From Paludibacteraceae bacterium (lineage in GTDB: Bacteria > Bacteroidota > Bacteroidia > Bacteroidales > Paludibacteraceae), in the NCBI GenBank assembly GCA_905234685.1, contig CAJOIR010000013.1, positions 1 to 48,015 on the forward strand: 48,015 bases of DNA, written 5' to 3'. This document shows positions 1 through 7,893 of the stretch, in pieces. Positions within the stretch are counted from its first letter, which is position 1; the number at the start of each line of letters is the position of its first letter. The notes under the pieces were generated by a model. It ran no database searches. It had not been told where the DNA came from and was given only the letters and a program-made list of their open reading frames with translations. Both the position numbers and the translations under genes were made by a program.

Positions 1-9
1 ATACAAATG

Positions 10-42
10 AAAAAGCGGAATTGCCATAATGGTAATTCCGCT
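10..42 (-). terminator. Terminator of the rplM-rpsI-rpsB-tsf operon
   Basis: A near-perfect inverted repeat (arms AAAAGCGGAATT and AATTCCGCTTTT) lies just downstream of the tsf stop codon on the minus strand, and the second arm runs into a T-rich tract. This is a normal intrinsic terminator position for a four-gene ribosomal operon. Confidence 0.8.
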
Positions 43-65
43 TTTGTTTACACCGGCAAGCAGGA

Positions 66-1055
66 TTATTCCTGATTGAGTGTCACGCGCTTGAAGTCGG
101 TAACTGTAACGCCTGCCTTCTTGAGAACGTCCTTTACGAGTTCCTTCTCTTCAGACATCACGTAAATCTGCTCAAGTAGTGTTGACTCCTTCAGGAACTT
201 GGCAAGACGCCCTTGAGCAATCATCTCCACTTTCTTCATGTTGATGTTTGCCTCTGCCTCAGCAGGAACGGTGTTGCGAATCTGCTTTGCAGTCTCAGCC
301 TGCTCAGGTGTGAGCCAACCCTTGGTAGTGTTGCTCTCGATATGATCCATCGAGTCAGCATGTGCAGGATTGATACCAGCTTTTCTCAGAGCATTCTCTA
401 CAGCCTTGTTTATCTCGTCCTGTTTTGTCTTCTCAATAGCCACACTCAGTTCATGGTCTTTCACTTCCTGTGCAACGAGTTCAGCCGAAACGGCGATAGG
501 TGACATAGCTGCAACCTGCATCGAGATACCGTGTACAGTCTCCTGCGGTGCTTCTGCTTCTGCCACGCTGACAAGCGATGAGAGCTTGTTGCCAAGGTGA
601 TTGTAAGCGTCAACTTTTGCTCCGCGAAGGAACACGTAGTCGCTCAGTTCCATCTTTTCGCCTGTCACGCCAGAACGCTCGGTAACGAGTTCTGCAACGG
701 TACGACCGCTGACAACCTCATTCTTCAGCGCCTCAAGTGATGCCGGCTGACGATCCATAGCCACGTCAAGAATCAGTTTGACAAGAGCCACGAAATCAGC
801 GTTCTTAGCCACGAAGTCGGTCTCGCATTTCACTGCCACGATAGCAGCAAATCCATTCTCGGCACGCCCAAGGACACAACCCTCCGAAGCCTCACGGTCG
901 CTACGCTTTGCAGCGATAGCCTGACCACGTTTACGGAGCAGGTCTTTTGCCTGTTCAAAGTCACCGTTGGCTTCTTCAAGAGCCTTCTTCACATCCATCA
1001 TACCTGCGCCTGTGATGTCGCGCAGTTTCTTAATATCTGCAAGTGTTACTGCCAT
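66..1055 (-). CDS. tsf: Elongation factor Ts
   Basis: Nucleotide exchange factor that reloads EF-Tu with GTP during translation in the cytoplasm. The N-terminus (MAVTLADIKKLRDITGAGMMDVKKAL) is the UBA-like domain typical of EF-Ts, and residues about 75-85 carry the TDFVAKN motif that contacts EF-Tu. At 329 aa it is longer than the roughly 280 aa of E. coli, as is usual in Bacteroidales. It is the last gene of the minus-strand ribosomal operon, 37 nt after rpsB, the order found in most bacteria, and is followed by a strong terminator. Confidence 0.97.
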   Translation of the reverse strand: MAVTLADIKKLRDITGAGMMDVKKALEEANGDFEQAKDLLRKRGQAIAAKRSDREASEGCVLGRAENGFAAIVAVKCETDFVAKNADFVALVKLILDVAMDRQPASLEALKNEVVSGRTVAELVTERSGVTGEKMELSDYVFLRGAKVDAYNHLGNKLSSLVSVAEAEAPQETVHGISMQVAAMSPIAVSAELVAQEVKDHELSVAIEKTKQDEINKAVENALRKAGINPAHADSMDHIESNTTKGWLTPEQAETAKQIRNTVPAEAEANINMKKVEMIAQGRLAKFLKESTLLEQIYVMSEEKELVKDVLKKAGVTVTDFKRVTLNQE

Positions 1056-1092
1056 AGTATTTTACTGTTTAGTCGTTTACTATCCGGTTTGT

Positions 1093-1935
1093 TTATTCTG
1101 CAGGAGTCTCTTCTGCTTCTGGAGCAGCCTCGGCCACTTTCTCGGGAGCCTTGGGCTCAGCCTGCTTGCGTACACGCTGACGGCGCTCTTTTGGTGCAGG
1201 AGCCTCTTCGCCTGCCTGTGCGGCAGCGGCGTTCTCATCAGCCTTCTCCACCTTGCGCTCTTCCAGACCTTCCTTGATAGCTGCAACAACAGCATTGAGG
1301 ATTACGCTGATAGATGATGTAGCATCATCGTTGGCAGGGATGACGAAGTCAATGTTGTTTGGGTCTGAGTTGGTATCAACAATACCAAATACAGGAATAC
1401 CCAGACGCTGAGCCTCTGCTACAGCAATATGCTCTTTCATTACGTCAACAACAAACACTGCACTCGGCAGACGGGTGAGGTCTGCTATAGAACCGAGGTT
1501 CTTCTCGAGTTTCTCACGCTGACGTGTAATCTGCAGTTTCTCACGCTTTGAGATGTTGTCAAATGTGCCGTCGGTCATCATCTTGTCAATGAGCGACATT
1601 TTCTTCACAGCCTTGCGGATTGTGGGGAAGTTGGTCAACATACCACCAGCCCAACGCTCTGTGATGTAAGGCATGCCAATCTCTTTTGCGCTCTCGGCAA
1701 CAATGTCCTTAGCCTGCTTCTTGGTTGCTACAAACAGCACCTTTCTGCCAGACTTGGCAATGTTCTTCAAAGCCTCTGCGGCTTCTTCGATTTTGACTAC
1801 AGTCTTGTTCAGATCAATGATGTGAATACCATTGCGCTCCATAAAGATATAAGGAGCCATGGCCGGATTCCATTTGCGCTTGAGGTGACCGAAATGAGCA
1901 CCTGCTTCAAGCAATTCTTCAAAATTTGTTCTCAT
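1093..1935 (-). CDS. rpsB: 30S ribosomal protein S2
   Basis: Component of the small ribosomal subunit. The start (MRTNFEELLEAGAHFGH) and the motifs KRKWNPAMAPYIF, ERWAGGMLTNF and GIVDTNSDPNNIDFVIPAND are diagnostic of S2. The protein is 280 aa; the last 60 or so residues are a low-complexity tail rich in Ala, Glu, Pro and Arg, a common Bacteroidales extension. The start codon follows an A-rich leader. A 192-nt gap separates it from rpsI upstream and holds a structured element (see the leader entry), consistent with autogenous control of rpsB-tsf. Confidence 0.97.
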   Translation of the reverse strand: MRTNFEELLEAGAHFGHLKRKWNPAMAPYIFMERNGIHIIDLNKTVVKIEEAAEALKNIAKSGRKVLFVATKKQAKDIVAESAKEIGMPYITERWAGGMLTNFPTIRKAVKKMSLIDKMMTDGTFDNISKREKLQITRQREKLEKNLGSIADLTRLPSAVFVVDVMKEHIAVAEAQRLGIPVFGIVDTNSDPNNIDFVIPANDDATSSISVILNAVVAAIKEGLEERKVEKADENAAAAQAGEEAPAPKERRQRVRKQAEPKAPEKVAEAAPEAEETPAE

Positions 1936-1983
1936 GTTGTTTTGTTAGTTTTAATTGATTTTTATTGTAGTTCCTTTACTTTC

Positions 1984-2066
1984 GGTTGCTTTTTCACTGT
2001 GGCATTTTCAAATAGGTCTTTGCCCATTCTATCACCCCAGCAGGCGAGAACTGCCTTTAAGCAACC
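1984..2066 (-). promoter_or_regulatory. Structured rpsB mRNA leader, candidate S2-binding element
   Basis: On the minus strand an 83-nt element is closed by an 8-bp stem, GGTTGCTT (2066-2059) with AAGCAACC (1991-1984). Inside are two shorter stems (GCAG/CTGC and GGCA/TGCC), giving a three-way-junction layout with a conserved-looking purine-rich segment between them. It ends about 50 nt upstream of the rpsB start, with only A-rich single-stranded sequence between. Ribosomal protein operons commonly have such autoregulatory leaders. That S2 binds this one is inference; the base pairing was found by eye. Confidence 0.55.
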
Positions 2067-2071
2067 AAAAG

Positions 2072-2112
2072 AATCCTGCGGTAGTCCGTTTTGCAGCAGA
2101 GTCCGCAGGATT
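2072..2112 (-). terminator. Hairpin after rpsI, possible terminator or part of the rpsB leader
   Basis: A 10-bp stem (AATCCTGCGG with CCGCAGGATT, 21-nt loop) starts about 15 nt after the rpsI stop on the minus strand and is followed by a weak T run (CTTTTGG). It could be a partial terminator between rplM-rpsI and rpsB-tsf, or an outer domain of the leader that immediately follows. Confidence 0.45.
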
Positions 2113-2127
2113 TGGAAAAAAGTTGTA

Positions 2128-2514
2128 TTAACGTTTGCTGAACTGGAAACGCTTGCGTGCCTTCGGGCGACCCGGTTTCTTACGCTCAACCTCACGGGCG
2201 TCACGTGTCATGAAGCCTTCTGCTTTGAGAGTGGGTTTGTCTTCCGGATTGATTTTTACCAGAGCACGTGCGATAGCCAGACGCAGAGCTTCTGCCTGTC
2301 CTTTGTAGCCACCGCCGTCAAGGTTTACCAGAATATCATACTTCTCAGCAACACCAAGTTTGTTGAGAGGTTGCTTTACTATATACTGAAGAATGGGTGA
2401 TGGGAAATAAACCTCAAGGTCACGTTTGTTGATAGTGATCTTACCTTCACCTTCTTTCACGAAAACGCGAGCAACTGCTGCTTTTCGTCTTCCTAATGCA
2501 TTTACTACTTCCAT
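2128..2514 (-). CDS. rpsI: 30S ribosomal protein S9
   Basis: Small-subunit ribosomal protein; its C-terminal tail reaches the P-site tRNA. The 128-aa product begins MEVVNALGRRKAAVARVF and ends KKPGRPKARKRFQFSKR, with the invariant basic GRPKARK(R)xQFSKR tail. It lies 8 nt after rplM on the minus strand, the conserved rplM-rpsI pair, and translation is probably coupled or continuous. Confidence 0.97.
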   Translation of the reverse strand: MEVVNALGRRKAAVARVFVKEGEGKITINKRDLEVYFPSPILQYIVKQPLNKLGVAEKYDILVNLDGGGYKGQAEALRLAIARALVKINPEDKPTLKAEGFMTRDAREVERKKPGRPKARKRFQFSKR

Positions 2515-2522
2515 TGCTGCGT

Positions 2523-2984
2523 TTATTTAAGTGTGTTAATGTCAATTTGTGTAGGTTGCTGAGCGGCATGAGGATGCTCGCTTCCGGCATAAACATAGAG
2601 GTTGTTGATGATCTTGTCACCCAGACGGTTCTTGGGCAGCATACCCTTTACCACCTTCTTGATGAGACGGTCAGCACCCTTGTCCTTCAAGTCTGCGGGA
2701 GTGAACTCGCGCTGTCCGCCAGGATAACCTGTATAGCGAACATACTGACGTCCTGTCCATTTGTTACCTGTCAATTCAACGCCTGCTGCATTGATAACGA
2801 TTACGTAGTCGCCACAGTCCTGATTGGGAGTGAACGACGGTTTGTACTTGCCACGGAGGAGTTTGGCAATCTTGGTGCACATACGACCAAGAATCTGACC
2901 TTGAGCGTCAACTACAACCCATTTCTTCTGCTCTCTTGCAGCCTCTTTGGTGAGCGACAAGGTCTTGTAACTTAATGTTTCCAC
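2523..2984 (-). CDS. rplM: 50S ribosomal protein L13 (GTG start preferred)
   Basis: Early-assembly protein of the large subunit. Motifs WVVVDAQGQILGRM, LLRGKYKPSFTP and NAAGVELTGNKW are typical of L13. An ATG in frame at 3020 would give 165 aa, but the first 12 residues (MSVGSVIKTKQT) are unlike the family. The GTG at 2984 gives a product starting (V/M)ETLSYKT, matching the usual Bacteroidales start, and is preceded by the A-rich AAAACAAAACAAACA context this phylum uses. I therefore prefer 153 aa. A promoter lies at 3140-3170, leaving a leader of about 150 nt that contains a GCGC-ATCC-GCGC hairpin at 3028-3039. Confidence 0.93.
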   Translation of the reverse strand: METLSYKTLSLTKEAAREQKKWVVVDAQGQILGRMCTKIAKLLRGKYKPSFTPNQDCGDYVIVINAAGVELTGNKWTGRQYVRYTGYPGGQREFTPADLKDKGADRLIKKVVKGMLPKNRLGDKIINNLYVYAGSEHPHAAQQPTQIDINTLK

Positions 2985-3139
2985 TGTTTGTTTTGTTTTT
3001 ATTACTGACCCGACAGACATCTATTAAGCGCATCCGCGCACTGCCCAGATCAGCAAGTTAATAAATATGTTTATTGTGTTTATATTGCCATTTATGAGGA
3101 ACTTGAACCACAAGGCACAGGTTTTCACAAAAGCGGCTG

Positions 3140-3170
3140 CAAAAGTACTGCAAACTTTTCAAATACGCAA
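3140..3170 (-). promoter_or_regulatory. Bacteroidales promoter of the rplM operon
   Basis: Minus strand: -7 element TACTTTTG (3147-3140) and -33 element TTG (3170-3168), separated by 20 nt. It lies in the gap between the kinase-AAA gene and rplM, giving a predicted transcript start near 3133. Confidence 0.7.
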
Positions 3171-3201
3171 CACTTTGCAGCATTTTTTGTTATTTTCTTT
3201 A

Positions 3202-5082
3202 TCAGTCACCTGAGAAATTGAAGCCAATTCTGTTTGCTTGGTTTGTTCCTGCCACTCCGTCCATGCGCAGACGCATCTCTTCATACTGCTTGAGCACCTC
3301 TTTCTTTACCGATGGTTTTACGTTGCTGATGATGGTCTCCAGCAGTTCTTGAGAAATCTTCTTGTGGGTAAATGCTGCTGTCATAGCGGCATCGTTTACC
3401 ACATAGGCTATATCACTTGCCACGTATCCGTCTGACAGTGTGGCAAGTTTGTCTGCATCAATGCCCTCTTCCTGCGGACGACCTTTCAGGTGATGCAGAA
3501 ACATCTCATAGCGCGCCTTGTAGTCAGGCAGTGGCACATAAATCTGCTTGTCTATACGACCTGTACGGAGTACAGCAGGGTCAATCTTGTCTGGGCGGTT
3601 GGATGTAGCAATGACGAATATCTGCCTGTGTGAGCAGTTGTTAAGTTGTGAAAGGAACTCATTTACCTCACTTGCATAGTGCTGACTTGTGTCACCGCTT
3701 CTGACAGGCACCAGAGCATCGAACTCGTCGAAGCAGATGATGGCAGGAGCCTGTTCTTCAGCTTGCTTGAACAAGGCCGCTATCTTCTCCTGTGATCCGT
3801 GAACATATGTACTGGCGAGGTCGGATGCCTTGATTAGCATAAAGTTGAACCCTGCCTCTTCTGCGAATTTCTCTGCAAAGAACGTCTTGCCGCAGCCCGG
3901 AGGACCATATAGCAACATGCCGTTAGGTGGCGTCAGACGATATTCTTCTGCCAATTCCTTGTTGCGGAGCACAAATATAACCTTCTGTGAAAGTAAATCC
4001 TTCAACTCCTGCATGCCGGCTATGTCTTCGAAACCTTTGCCGTTGCCGCGCTGTACACGGAACTGTCCTTCACCAGGTTCTGCCTGCTGCCCTTGTCCTT
4101 GACCTCCGTCGGAAGGCTGGTCACTGCCACTCGAATGAGGATTGTTATTGTTATGGTTGTTATTCGAAGTGGTGGTATGGGTTGAGCCTTCAGGACCTTC
4201 AGTATTACCCCTTGGAGGAGTATAGGTCTCATTCTGTTCGTTGATAGCTTTCACAAGTTGCCCTACGGACTCATAGCGGTTTTGATACTCAAGAGACAAA
4301 CCTTTGCGAAGCACGTTCTTCAGCCACTCCGGCAGATTTGCACCGGAGAAGTCAAGAGCATTCTCCTTCCTGAACTTGCGTATGCGGTTTGCCTGCTCAC
4401 CACGATCATTGTCCTCAGGCAGTTCCATTACCCATGGGGCTTTACCGAAAAGCATGGTATAAAGTACTGCGCATGCGGCAAAAATATCGGACTGCTCGTC
4501 AAAGACACCGATAAAAGTCTCGTTTGCACGATACGGAATATCCAAGTCTGACACTTCAAAAGGAGGATTGCCGTTCGCACGTTCAGACACATGACCCATG
4601 TCGATTAATTCCGGTATGCCGCCTGTCTTGGCAGAAAGCATTATGTTACTTGGTGTAATGTCGTTATGAATGAGTGGTGGACGTTGCTGATGCATGTAGT
4701 CTAGGCCGTCAAGAATCTGCAGAAAAAGTTTGACTGCACTCTCCCACTCCAACTTGCCTTCACGCTCAATCTTCTCTATGAGCAGTTCGCCGCTGAAATA
4801 GTTTGTTACAAGATACTGGTAGTCTCCGTCTTCAAGCCTCTCTTGCCCGTCTTTTATATGACTTATGAGATTGGCATGCTTCAGTTGTGAACAATAGCGG
4901 ATTTCACGCACAACACTTTGCTGAAGCATCTTCTCCGGTATGTTCTTCAACTTGAACAATTTCAGGAAATACGCTTCTTCATTTGTGTCTAAAACTTTGT
5001 ATGTCTCAGAATAGACATTCTCCTTCAGCATGTTCTGAACGGTATAACCGGCAAAAACACTGTCTTTCTTTAATACGCCCAT
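3202..5082 (-). CDS. Protein kinase-AAA+ ATPase fusion protein
   Basis: A 626-aa cytoplasmic protein with two enzymatic domains. Residues about 12-285 form a eukaryotic-like Ser/Thr kinase: candidate ATP-binding Lys41 (YFLKLF), Glu60, catalytic loop HND at 139-141 with Asn146, and DMG at 161-163 in place of DFG. Residues about 290-345 are a disordered linker rich in Asn, Gly, Gln and Ser. Residues about 350-600 are a AAA+ domain of the FtsH/spastin/Cdc48 type: Walker A GPPGCGKT 393-400, Walker B CFDEFD 450-455, sensor-1 Asn495 and arginine-finger region RTGR 506-509. All key residues for ATP use seem present in both halves. No signal peptide or membrane segment is seen. It has its own promoter (5114-5144) and no obvious partner gene. 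Substrate and role are unknown. Confidence 0.85.
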   Translation of the reverse strand: MGVLKKDSVFAGYTVQNMLKENVYSETYKVLDTNEEAYFLKLFKLKNIPEKMLQQSVVREIRYCSQLKHANLISHIKDGQERLEDGDYQYLVTNYFSGELLIEKIEREGKLEWESAVKLFLQILDGLDYMHQQRPPLIHNDITPSNIMLSAKTGGIPELIDMGHVSERANGNPPFEVSDLDIPYRANETFIGVFDEQSDIFAACAVLYTMLFGKAPWVMELPEDNDRGEQANRIRKFRKENALDFSGANLPEWLKNVLRKGLSLEYQNRYESVGQLVKAINEQNETYTPPRGNTEGPEGSTHTTTSNNNHNNNNPHSSGSDQPSDGGQGQGQQAEPGEGQFRVQRGNGKGFEDIAGMQELKDLLSQKVIFVLRNKELAEEYRLTPPNGMLLYGPPGCGKTFFAEKFAEEAGFNFMLIKASDLASTYVHGSQEKIAALFKQAEEQAPAIICFDEFDALVPVRSGDTSQHYASEVNEFLSQLNNCSHRQIFVIATSNRPDKIDPAVLRTGRIDKQIYVPLPDYKARYEMFLHHLKGRPQEEGIDADKLATLSDGYVASDIAYVVNDAAMTAAFTHKKISQELLETIISNVKPSVKKEVLKQYEEMRLRMDGVAGTNQANRIGFNFSGD

Positions 5083-5113
5083 ACGCTTTAAATAAATCTT
5101 AAAAATCCGACCG

Positions 5114-5144
5114 CAAAGATAATATTATTTTGTATAACACACAA
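5114..5144 (-). promoter_or_regulatory. Promoter of the kinase-AAA+ gene
   Basis: Minus strand: -7 element TATCTTTG (5121-5114), -33 TTG (5144-5142), spacer 20 nt, about 30 nt upstream of the ATG at 5082. Confidence 0.7.
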
Positions 5145-5160
5145 GTGCGGTTGAATAAAA

Positions 5161-5188
5161 AATAAGGCACGCAATTGCATGCCTTATT
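5161..5188 (-). terminator. Terminator of the aquaporin gene
   Basis: Inverted repeat AATAAGGCA...TGCCTTATT with a GCAATTGC core, followed on the minus strand by TTTTATTC. It lies 24 nt after the aqpZ stop and so separates aqpZ from the kinase-AAA gene. Confidence 0.75.
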
Positions 5189-5212
5189 AATGAAATGTTT
5201 TCAAGTCATTTG

Positions 5213-5914
5213 TTATTTCTTAACACAAACTATGGCTTTGTATGCCAGACCTGCAAGTGCAGCACCAACAAGCGGGGCAACAATGAAGAGCCAGAGTTGC
5301 GGCATTGCAAACGCATTCTCAGAGAAGATGGCTTGCGATATTGAACGTGCAGGGTTGACCGAAGTATTTGTCAAAGGAATGCTGATAAGGTGAATCAGCG
5401 TGAGGCACAGACCTATTGCCAGACCTGCGAACTTTCCGGTGGCATGCTTTTCGTCAGTTGCGCCAAGTATAACCATCAGGAACACAAAAGTGAGCACAGC
5501 CTCTATGGCAAATGCACCTCCACATGAAATCTGATGATAGCCATCAGCACCTGCAAAGGCCTCACCATAACCGTTGGCAGCAAAAGTACCTACCTCCATA
5601 CCTGCGGCTTTAACCAAACCGAACAGAATAGCACCTGCAATAATAGCACCGATAATCTGCGCGCACCAATACAGTAGCATCTCCTTCCATGTCATTCTGC
5701 CATTGACAAACACGCCGAGCGATACGGCAGGATTCAGATGTGCTCCTGATATATGGCCGATGCCATATGCCATTGTAACTACTGTAAGACCAAAGGCGAG
5801 AGCTACGCCAAGGAAACCCACACTACCTCCGGCAAAGATTGCTGTACCGCAACCGCCTAACACAAGCCAGAATGTACCTAAACATTCTGCGAACAATTTG
5901 TTTGTAATCTTCAT
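5213..5914 (-). CDS. aqpZ: Aquaporin Z-type water channel
   Basis: Inner-membrane channel for water, possibly small neutral solutes. At 233 aa it has the MIP-family plan of six membrane segments and two half-helices, each with the signature NPA: SGAHLNPAVSLG (about 60-71) and TSVNPARSI (about 184-192, with the arginine of the selectivity filter directly after NPA). The start (MKITNKLFAECLGTFWLVLGGCGTA) is typical of AqpZ. It is monocistronic: its own promoter at 5978-6009 and a terminator at 5161-5188. Confidence 0.95.
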   Translation of the reverse strand: MKITNKLFAECLGTFWLVLGGCGTAIFAGGSVGFLGVALAFGLTVVTMAYGIGHISGAHLNPAVSLGVFVNGRMTWKEMLLYWCAQIIGAIIAGAILFGLVKAAGMEVGTFAANGYGEAFAGADGYHQISCGGAFAIEAVLTFVFLMVILGATDEKHATGKFAGLAIGLCLTLIHLISIPLTNTSVNPARSISQAIFSENAFAMPQLWLFIVAPLVGAALAGLAYKAIVCVKK

Positions 5915-5977
5915 GATTTCAATTTGTTTAATTTGATAAATATTGTGGTATGATTATATGTTGTCATTTATTCATGG

Positions 5978-6009
5978 CAAAGTTACGTCAATATTTCCAT
6001 TTGTGCAAA
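5978..6009 (-). promoter_or_regulatory. Promoter of aqpZ
   Basis: Minus strand: -7 element TAACTTTG (5985-5978) and -33 TTTG (6009-6006) with a 20-nt spacer. The predicted transcript start is about 55-60 nt upstream of the aqpZ ATG. Confidence 0.65.
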
Positions 6010-6056
6010 TAAATCTTCATATTTGAATATGCTCTGTATAAAAAATCCATTTACTA

Positions 6057-6087
6057 TTGCACATGTTAAAAGTTTGCAGTACTTTTG
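6057..6087 (+). promoter_or_regulatory. Promoter of the tRNA-Ala/tRNA-Ser pair
   Basis: -33 TTG at 6057-6059, 20-nt spacer, -7 element TACTTTTG at 6080-6087. The tRNA-Ala 5' end is 17 nt downstream. Confidence 0.7.
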
Positions 6088-6104
6088 CAGCCGCATTTGA
6101 ATAA

Positions 6105-6177
6105 GGGGCATTAGCTCATCTGGTAGAGCGCAACACTGGCAGTGTTGAGGTAAGCGGTTCGAGTCCGCTATGCTCCA
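6105..6177 (+). tRNA. tRNA-Ala (anticodon GGC)
   Basis: A 73-nt cloverleaf: acceptor GGGGCAT/ATGCTCC, D-arm GCTC...GAGC, anticodon stem CAACA/TGTTG around loop CTGGCAG (anticodon GGC), T-arm GCGG/CCGC with GTTCGAGTC, discriminator A. CCA is not encoded. tRNA-Ser follows after 12 nt on the same strand. Confidence 0.95.
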
Positions 6178-6189
6178 CTACAAATACTT

Positions 6190-6278
6190 GGAAAGTTGTC
6201 TGAGTGGTCGAAAGAGCCGCACTCGAAATGCGGTGTACGCATTACGTCGTACCGGGGGTTCGAATCCCTCACTTTCCG
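6190..6278 (+). tRNA. tRNA-Ser (anticodon CGA)
   Basis: An 89-nt class II tRNA: acceptor GGAAAGT/ACTTTCC, anticodon stem CCGCA/TGCGG around loop CTCGAAA (anticodon CGA, reads UCG), a long variable arm (GTACGCATTACGTCGTAC), T-loop GTTCGAATC, discriminator G. CCA is not encoded. Confidence 0.95.
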
Positions 6279-6286
6279 CACAATAG

Positions 6287-6313
6287 AAAAGAGAACCTTT
6301 TTGGCTCTCTTTT
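6287..6313 (+). terminator. Terminator of the tRNA pair
   Basis: Inverted repeat AAAAGAGA...TCTCTTTT with an inner CC/GG pairing, ending in TTTT, 8 nt after tRNA-Ser. Confidence 0.7.
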
Positions 6314-6323
6314 CGTATAATAA

Positions 6324-6349
6324 AGGTCTGCGGCTAATATCGCAGACCT
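6324..6349 (-). terminator. Terminator downstream of the lipoprotein pair
   Basis: A perfect 9-bp stem (AGGTCTGCG/CGCAGACCT, 8-nt loop), followed on the minus strand by TTTATTATAC. It lies about 40 nt after the stop codon of the minus-strand gene ending at 6389 and may act in both directions. Confidence 0.6.
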
Positions 6350-6388
6350 ATTTATTATATTATATCATATCGCGGAAAATCCCTCACC

Positions 6389-7876
6389 TTAATTGAGACG
6401 AACCATGACGGAGATGACCTGTCCGGCTGTAGTGTCTCCGGATTTAAAAACGCAAGCCTTACCTTTGTTTTCGCCGACTACCGGCAAAATGATTGTGGTC
6501 TCATAGCCATCGATAGTAAGTGCTCTTTTACGGAATGCATGTGCACGCGGGCTATATACCCAGTTGGCGGAGATAGTGCTCTTGACGATAGAAGCATCGG
6601 AATTCAACTCGCTGTAGTCTATCGTCACTTCCTCTGCTACGCTCTTGCTCAGGTCGCAGATATAGAATGCTTGCTGATCATCGCCCATGACATACGCGAT
6701 ACCTTGGTAATAGCCCTCGTTAGGGTAATGGGCTGGCAGCGGAGAAGCGGAGAGACTCCAGTTTTTGAAATCAAAGACATATTTCATGCCGCCGAGCATC
6801 CAAGTAGCTGTGCTATTACGACTCACGTCAGGCAGGTACTCCAATTCATATATCGACGCTCCGCTGATATTTGCGACTTTTTCACCCAAAAAGGCTTTGC
6901 CTTCGGCTTCGCCCTTCGGCTCGGAGAGCATAACGGAATAAACAACCGGCTGATCTTCAATATGTCCGAGCGCATAAAGCGTATCGTTGACAGAGATAAG
7001 ACGATAGTTGTCATCGAAACTCACAATCTTGCCCGAAGGGATAAACATCACGCCTGTCATAGGAATGCTGTAGTGATCATGCTCGTCTTTGTACCACACG
7101 TGCAAGCCGAACGCTCCGCGTTTGTCAGGCATGATTACATCTGATGTCAGATTGTCGCTATGCATGGGGGTGACGGCTAACTGGTCACCTTCGTCTTTGA
7201 GACGATACAAGGTATGATGTAGCGGCATTGAATGGTAGTCACTATTGGCGTATATCTCTCCGCCCAACGATTCTACAATGCCGTAGATGTCGCTTTGGTC
7301 GGCATCCCATTTTACATTGCCGTAGAATGGTCGTCCATCTCTGCCGTCCCACTCAAAAAGGGCACCGTCTTTGCGACGAACAAGGTAGTTGTTGTGATAG
7401 TCCGAATGGTCTGCAATCGTCTCTTTGATTTTGCTATAAGCAGGCTCTGGCAGGCTGTCCAGATTTGGATACACGTAGTTGCAACCATATAGCCACAACC
7501 ACTCGTCACCAATGGCATATACATACTGCATGCTCAAACGCAAATGGGCTTTGATGAGGTTCTTGGTCTCACCGCTTCCACCAGCATCAATCGCGTAGGT
7601 TATCTCCACGAGCGTACCATCTTCGGAAACGGAATAAGCTATACCGTCTTCTACAAGTTCGTCTTCTCCCGCAGCTGGCATGCGCGCAGGTGCTTTGTTG
7701 CCTGCTTTCTGGCCAGAAGAGGCGAGTGCCAAAGTGTTGACACCATTCAGGTTCATGCGGCGGAACTTAACGCCATTCACTGTTCCTCCACCTCCGCCTT
7801 CGCAGGAGGCCATGCCTATTGCAGCCACTATGACCGCAAAGACGTATAAAATACTACGTTTCATTTCATATTTCAA
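6389..7876 (-). CDS. Hypothetical lipoprotein, paralogue of its upstream neighbour
   Basis: A 495-aa predicted lipoprotein. The signal peptide ends in GMASC with Cys25, followed by a run of glycines. Met5 (MKRSILYVF) is an equally good start and gives a more typical signal peptide. After the glycines it shares a block order with the gene directly upstream: N(G/N)V-TLAL, KAPA-RM, EDGT/EDGN, then WLWLYGC and R(K)DGALF. The body is rich in aromatic and charged residues and repeats YxxGxxY-type strands, which suggests a beta-rich, perhaps propeller-like fold, but I recognise no named domain. It is 17 nt after its paralogue, so they are almost certainly cotranscribed. Function unknown; probably surface- or periplasm-anchored. 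Confidence 0.8.
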   Translation of the reverse strand: MKYEMKRSILYVFAVIVAAIGMASCEGGGGGTVNGVKFRRMNLNGVNTLALASSGQKAGNKAPARMPAAGEDELVEDGIAYSVSEDGTLVEITYAIDAGGSGETKNLIKAHLRLSMQYVYAIGDEWLWLYGCNYVYPNLDSLPEPAYSKIKETIADHSDYHNNYLVRRKDGALFEWDGRDGRPFYGNVKWDADQSDIYGIVESLGGEIYANSDYHSMPLHHTLYRLKDEGDQLAVTPMHSDNLTSDVIMPDKRGAFGLHVWYKDEHDHYSIPMTGVMFIPSGKIVSFDDNYRLISVNDTLYALGHIEDQPVVYSVMLSEPKGEAEGKAFLGEKVANISGASIYELEYLPDVSRNSTATWMLGGMKYVFDFKNWSLSASPLPAHYPNEGYYQGIAYVMGDDQQAFYICDLSKSVAEEVTIDYSELNSDASIVKSTISANWVYSPRAHAFRKRALTIDGYETTIILPVVGENKGKACVFKSGDTTAGQVISVMVRLN

Positions 7877-7893
7877 ATTTACGGTTTATGATA

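Noticed and set aside
1962..2204. 80-codon open frame in the rpsI-rpsB gap
   Set aside because: It overlaps the end of rpsI in another frame and the structured rpsB leader, shows no family resemblance, and is better explained as RNA structure.
6264..6389. AATCCCTCAC in the 3' end of tRNA-Ser repeated near 6376, possible integration site
   Set aside because: Only 10 bases match exactly, no integrase is present, and both copies lie on the same side of the lipoprotein genes, so they do not bracket an island.
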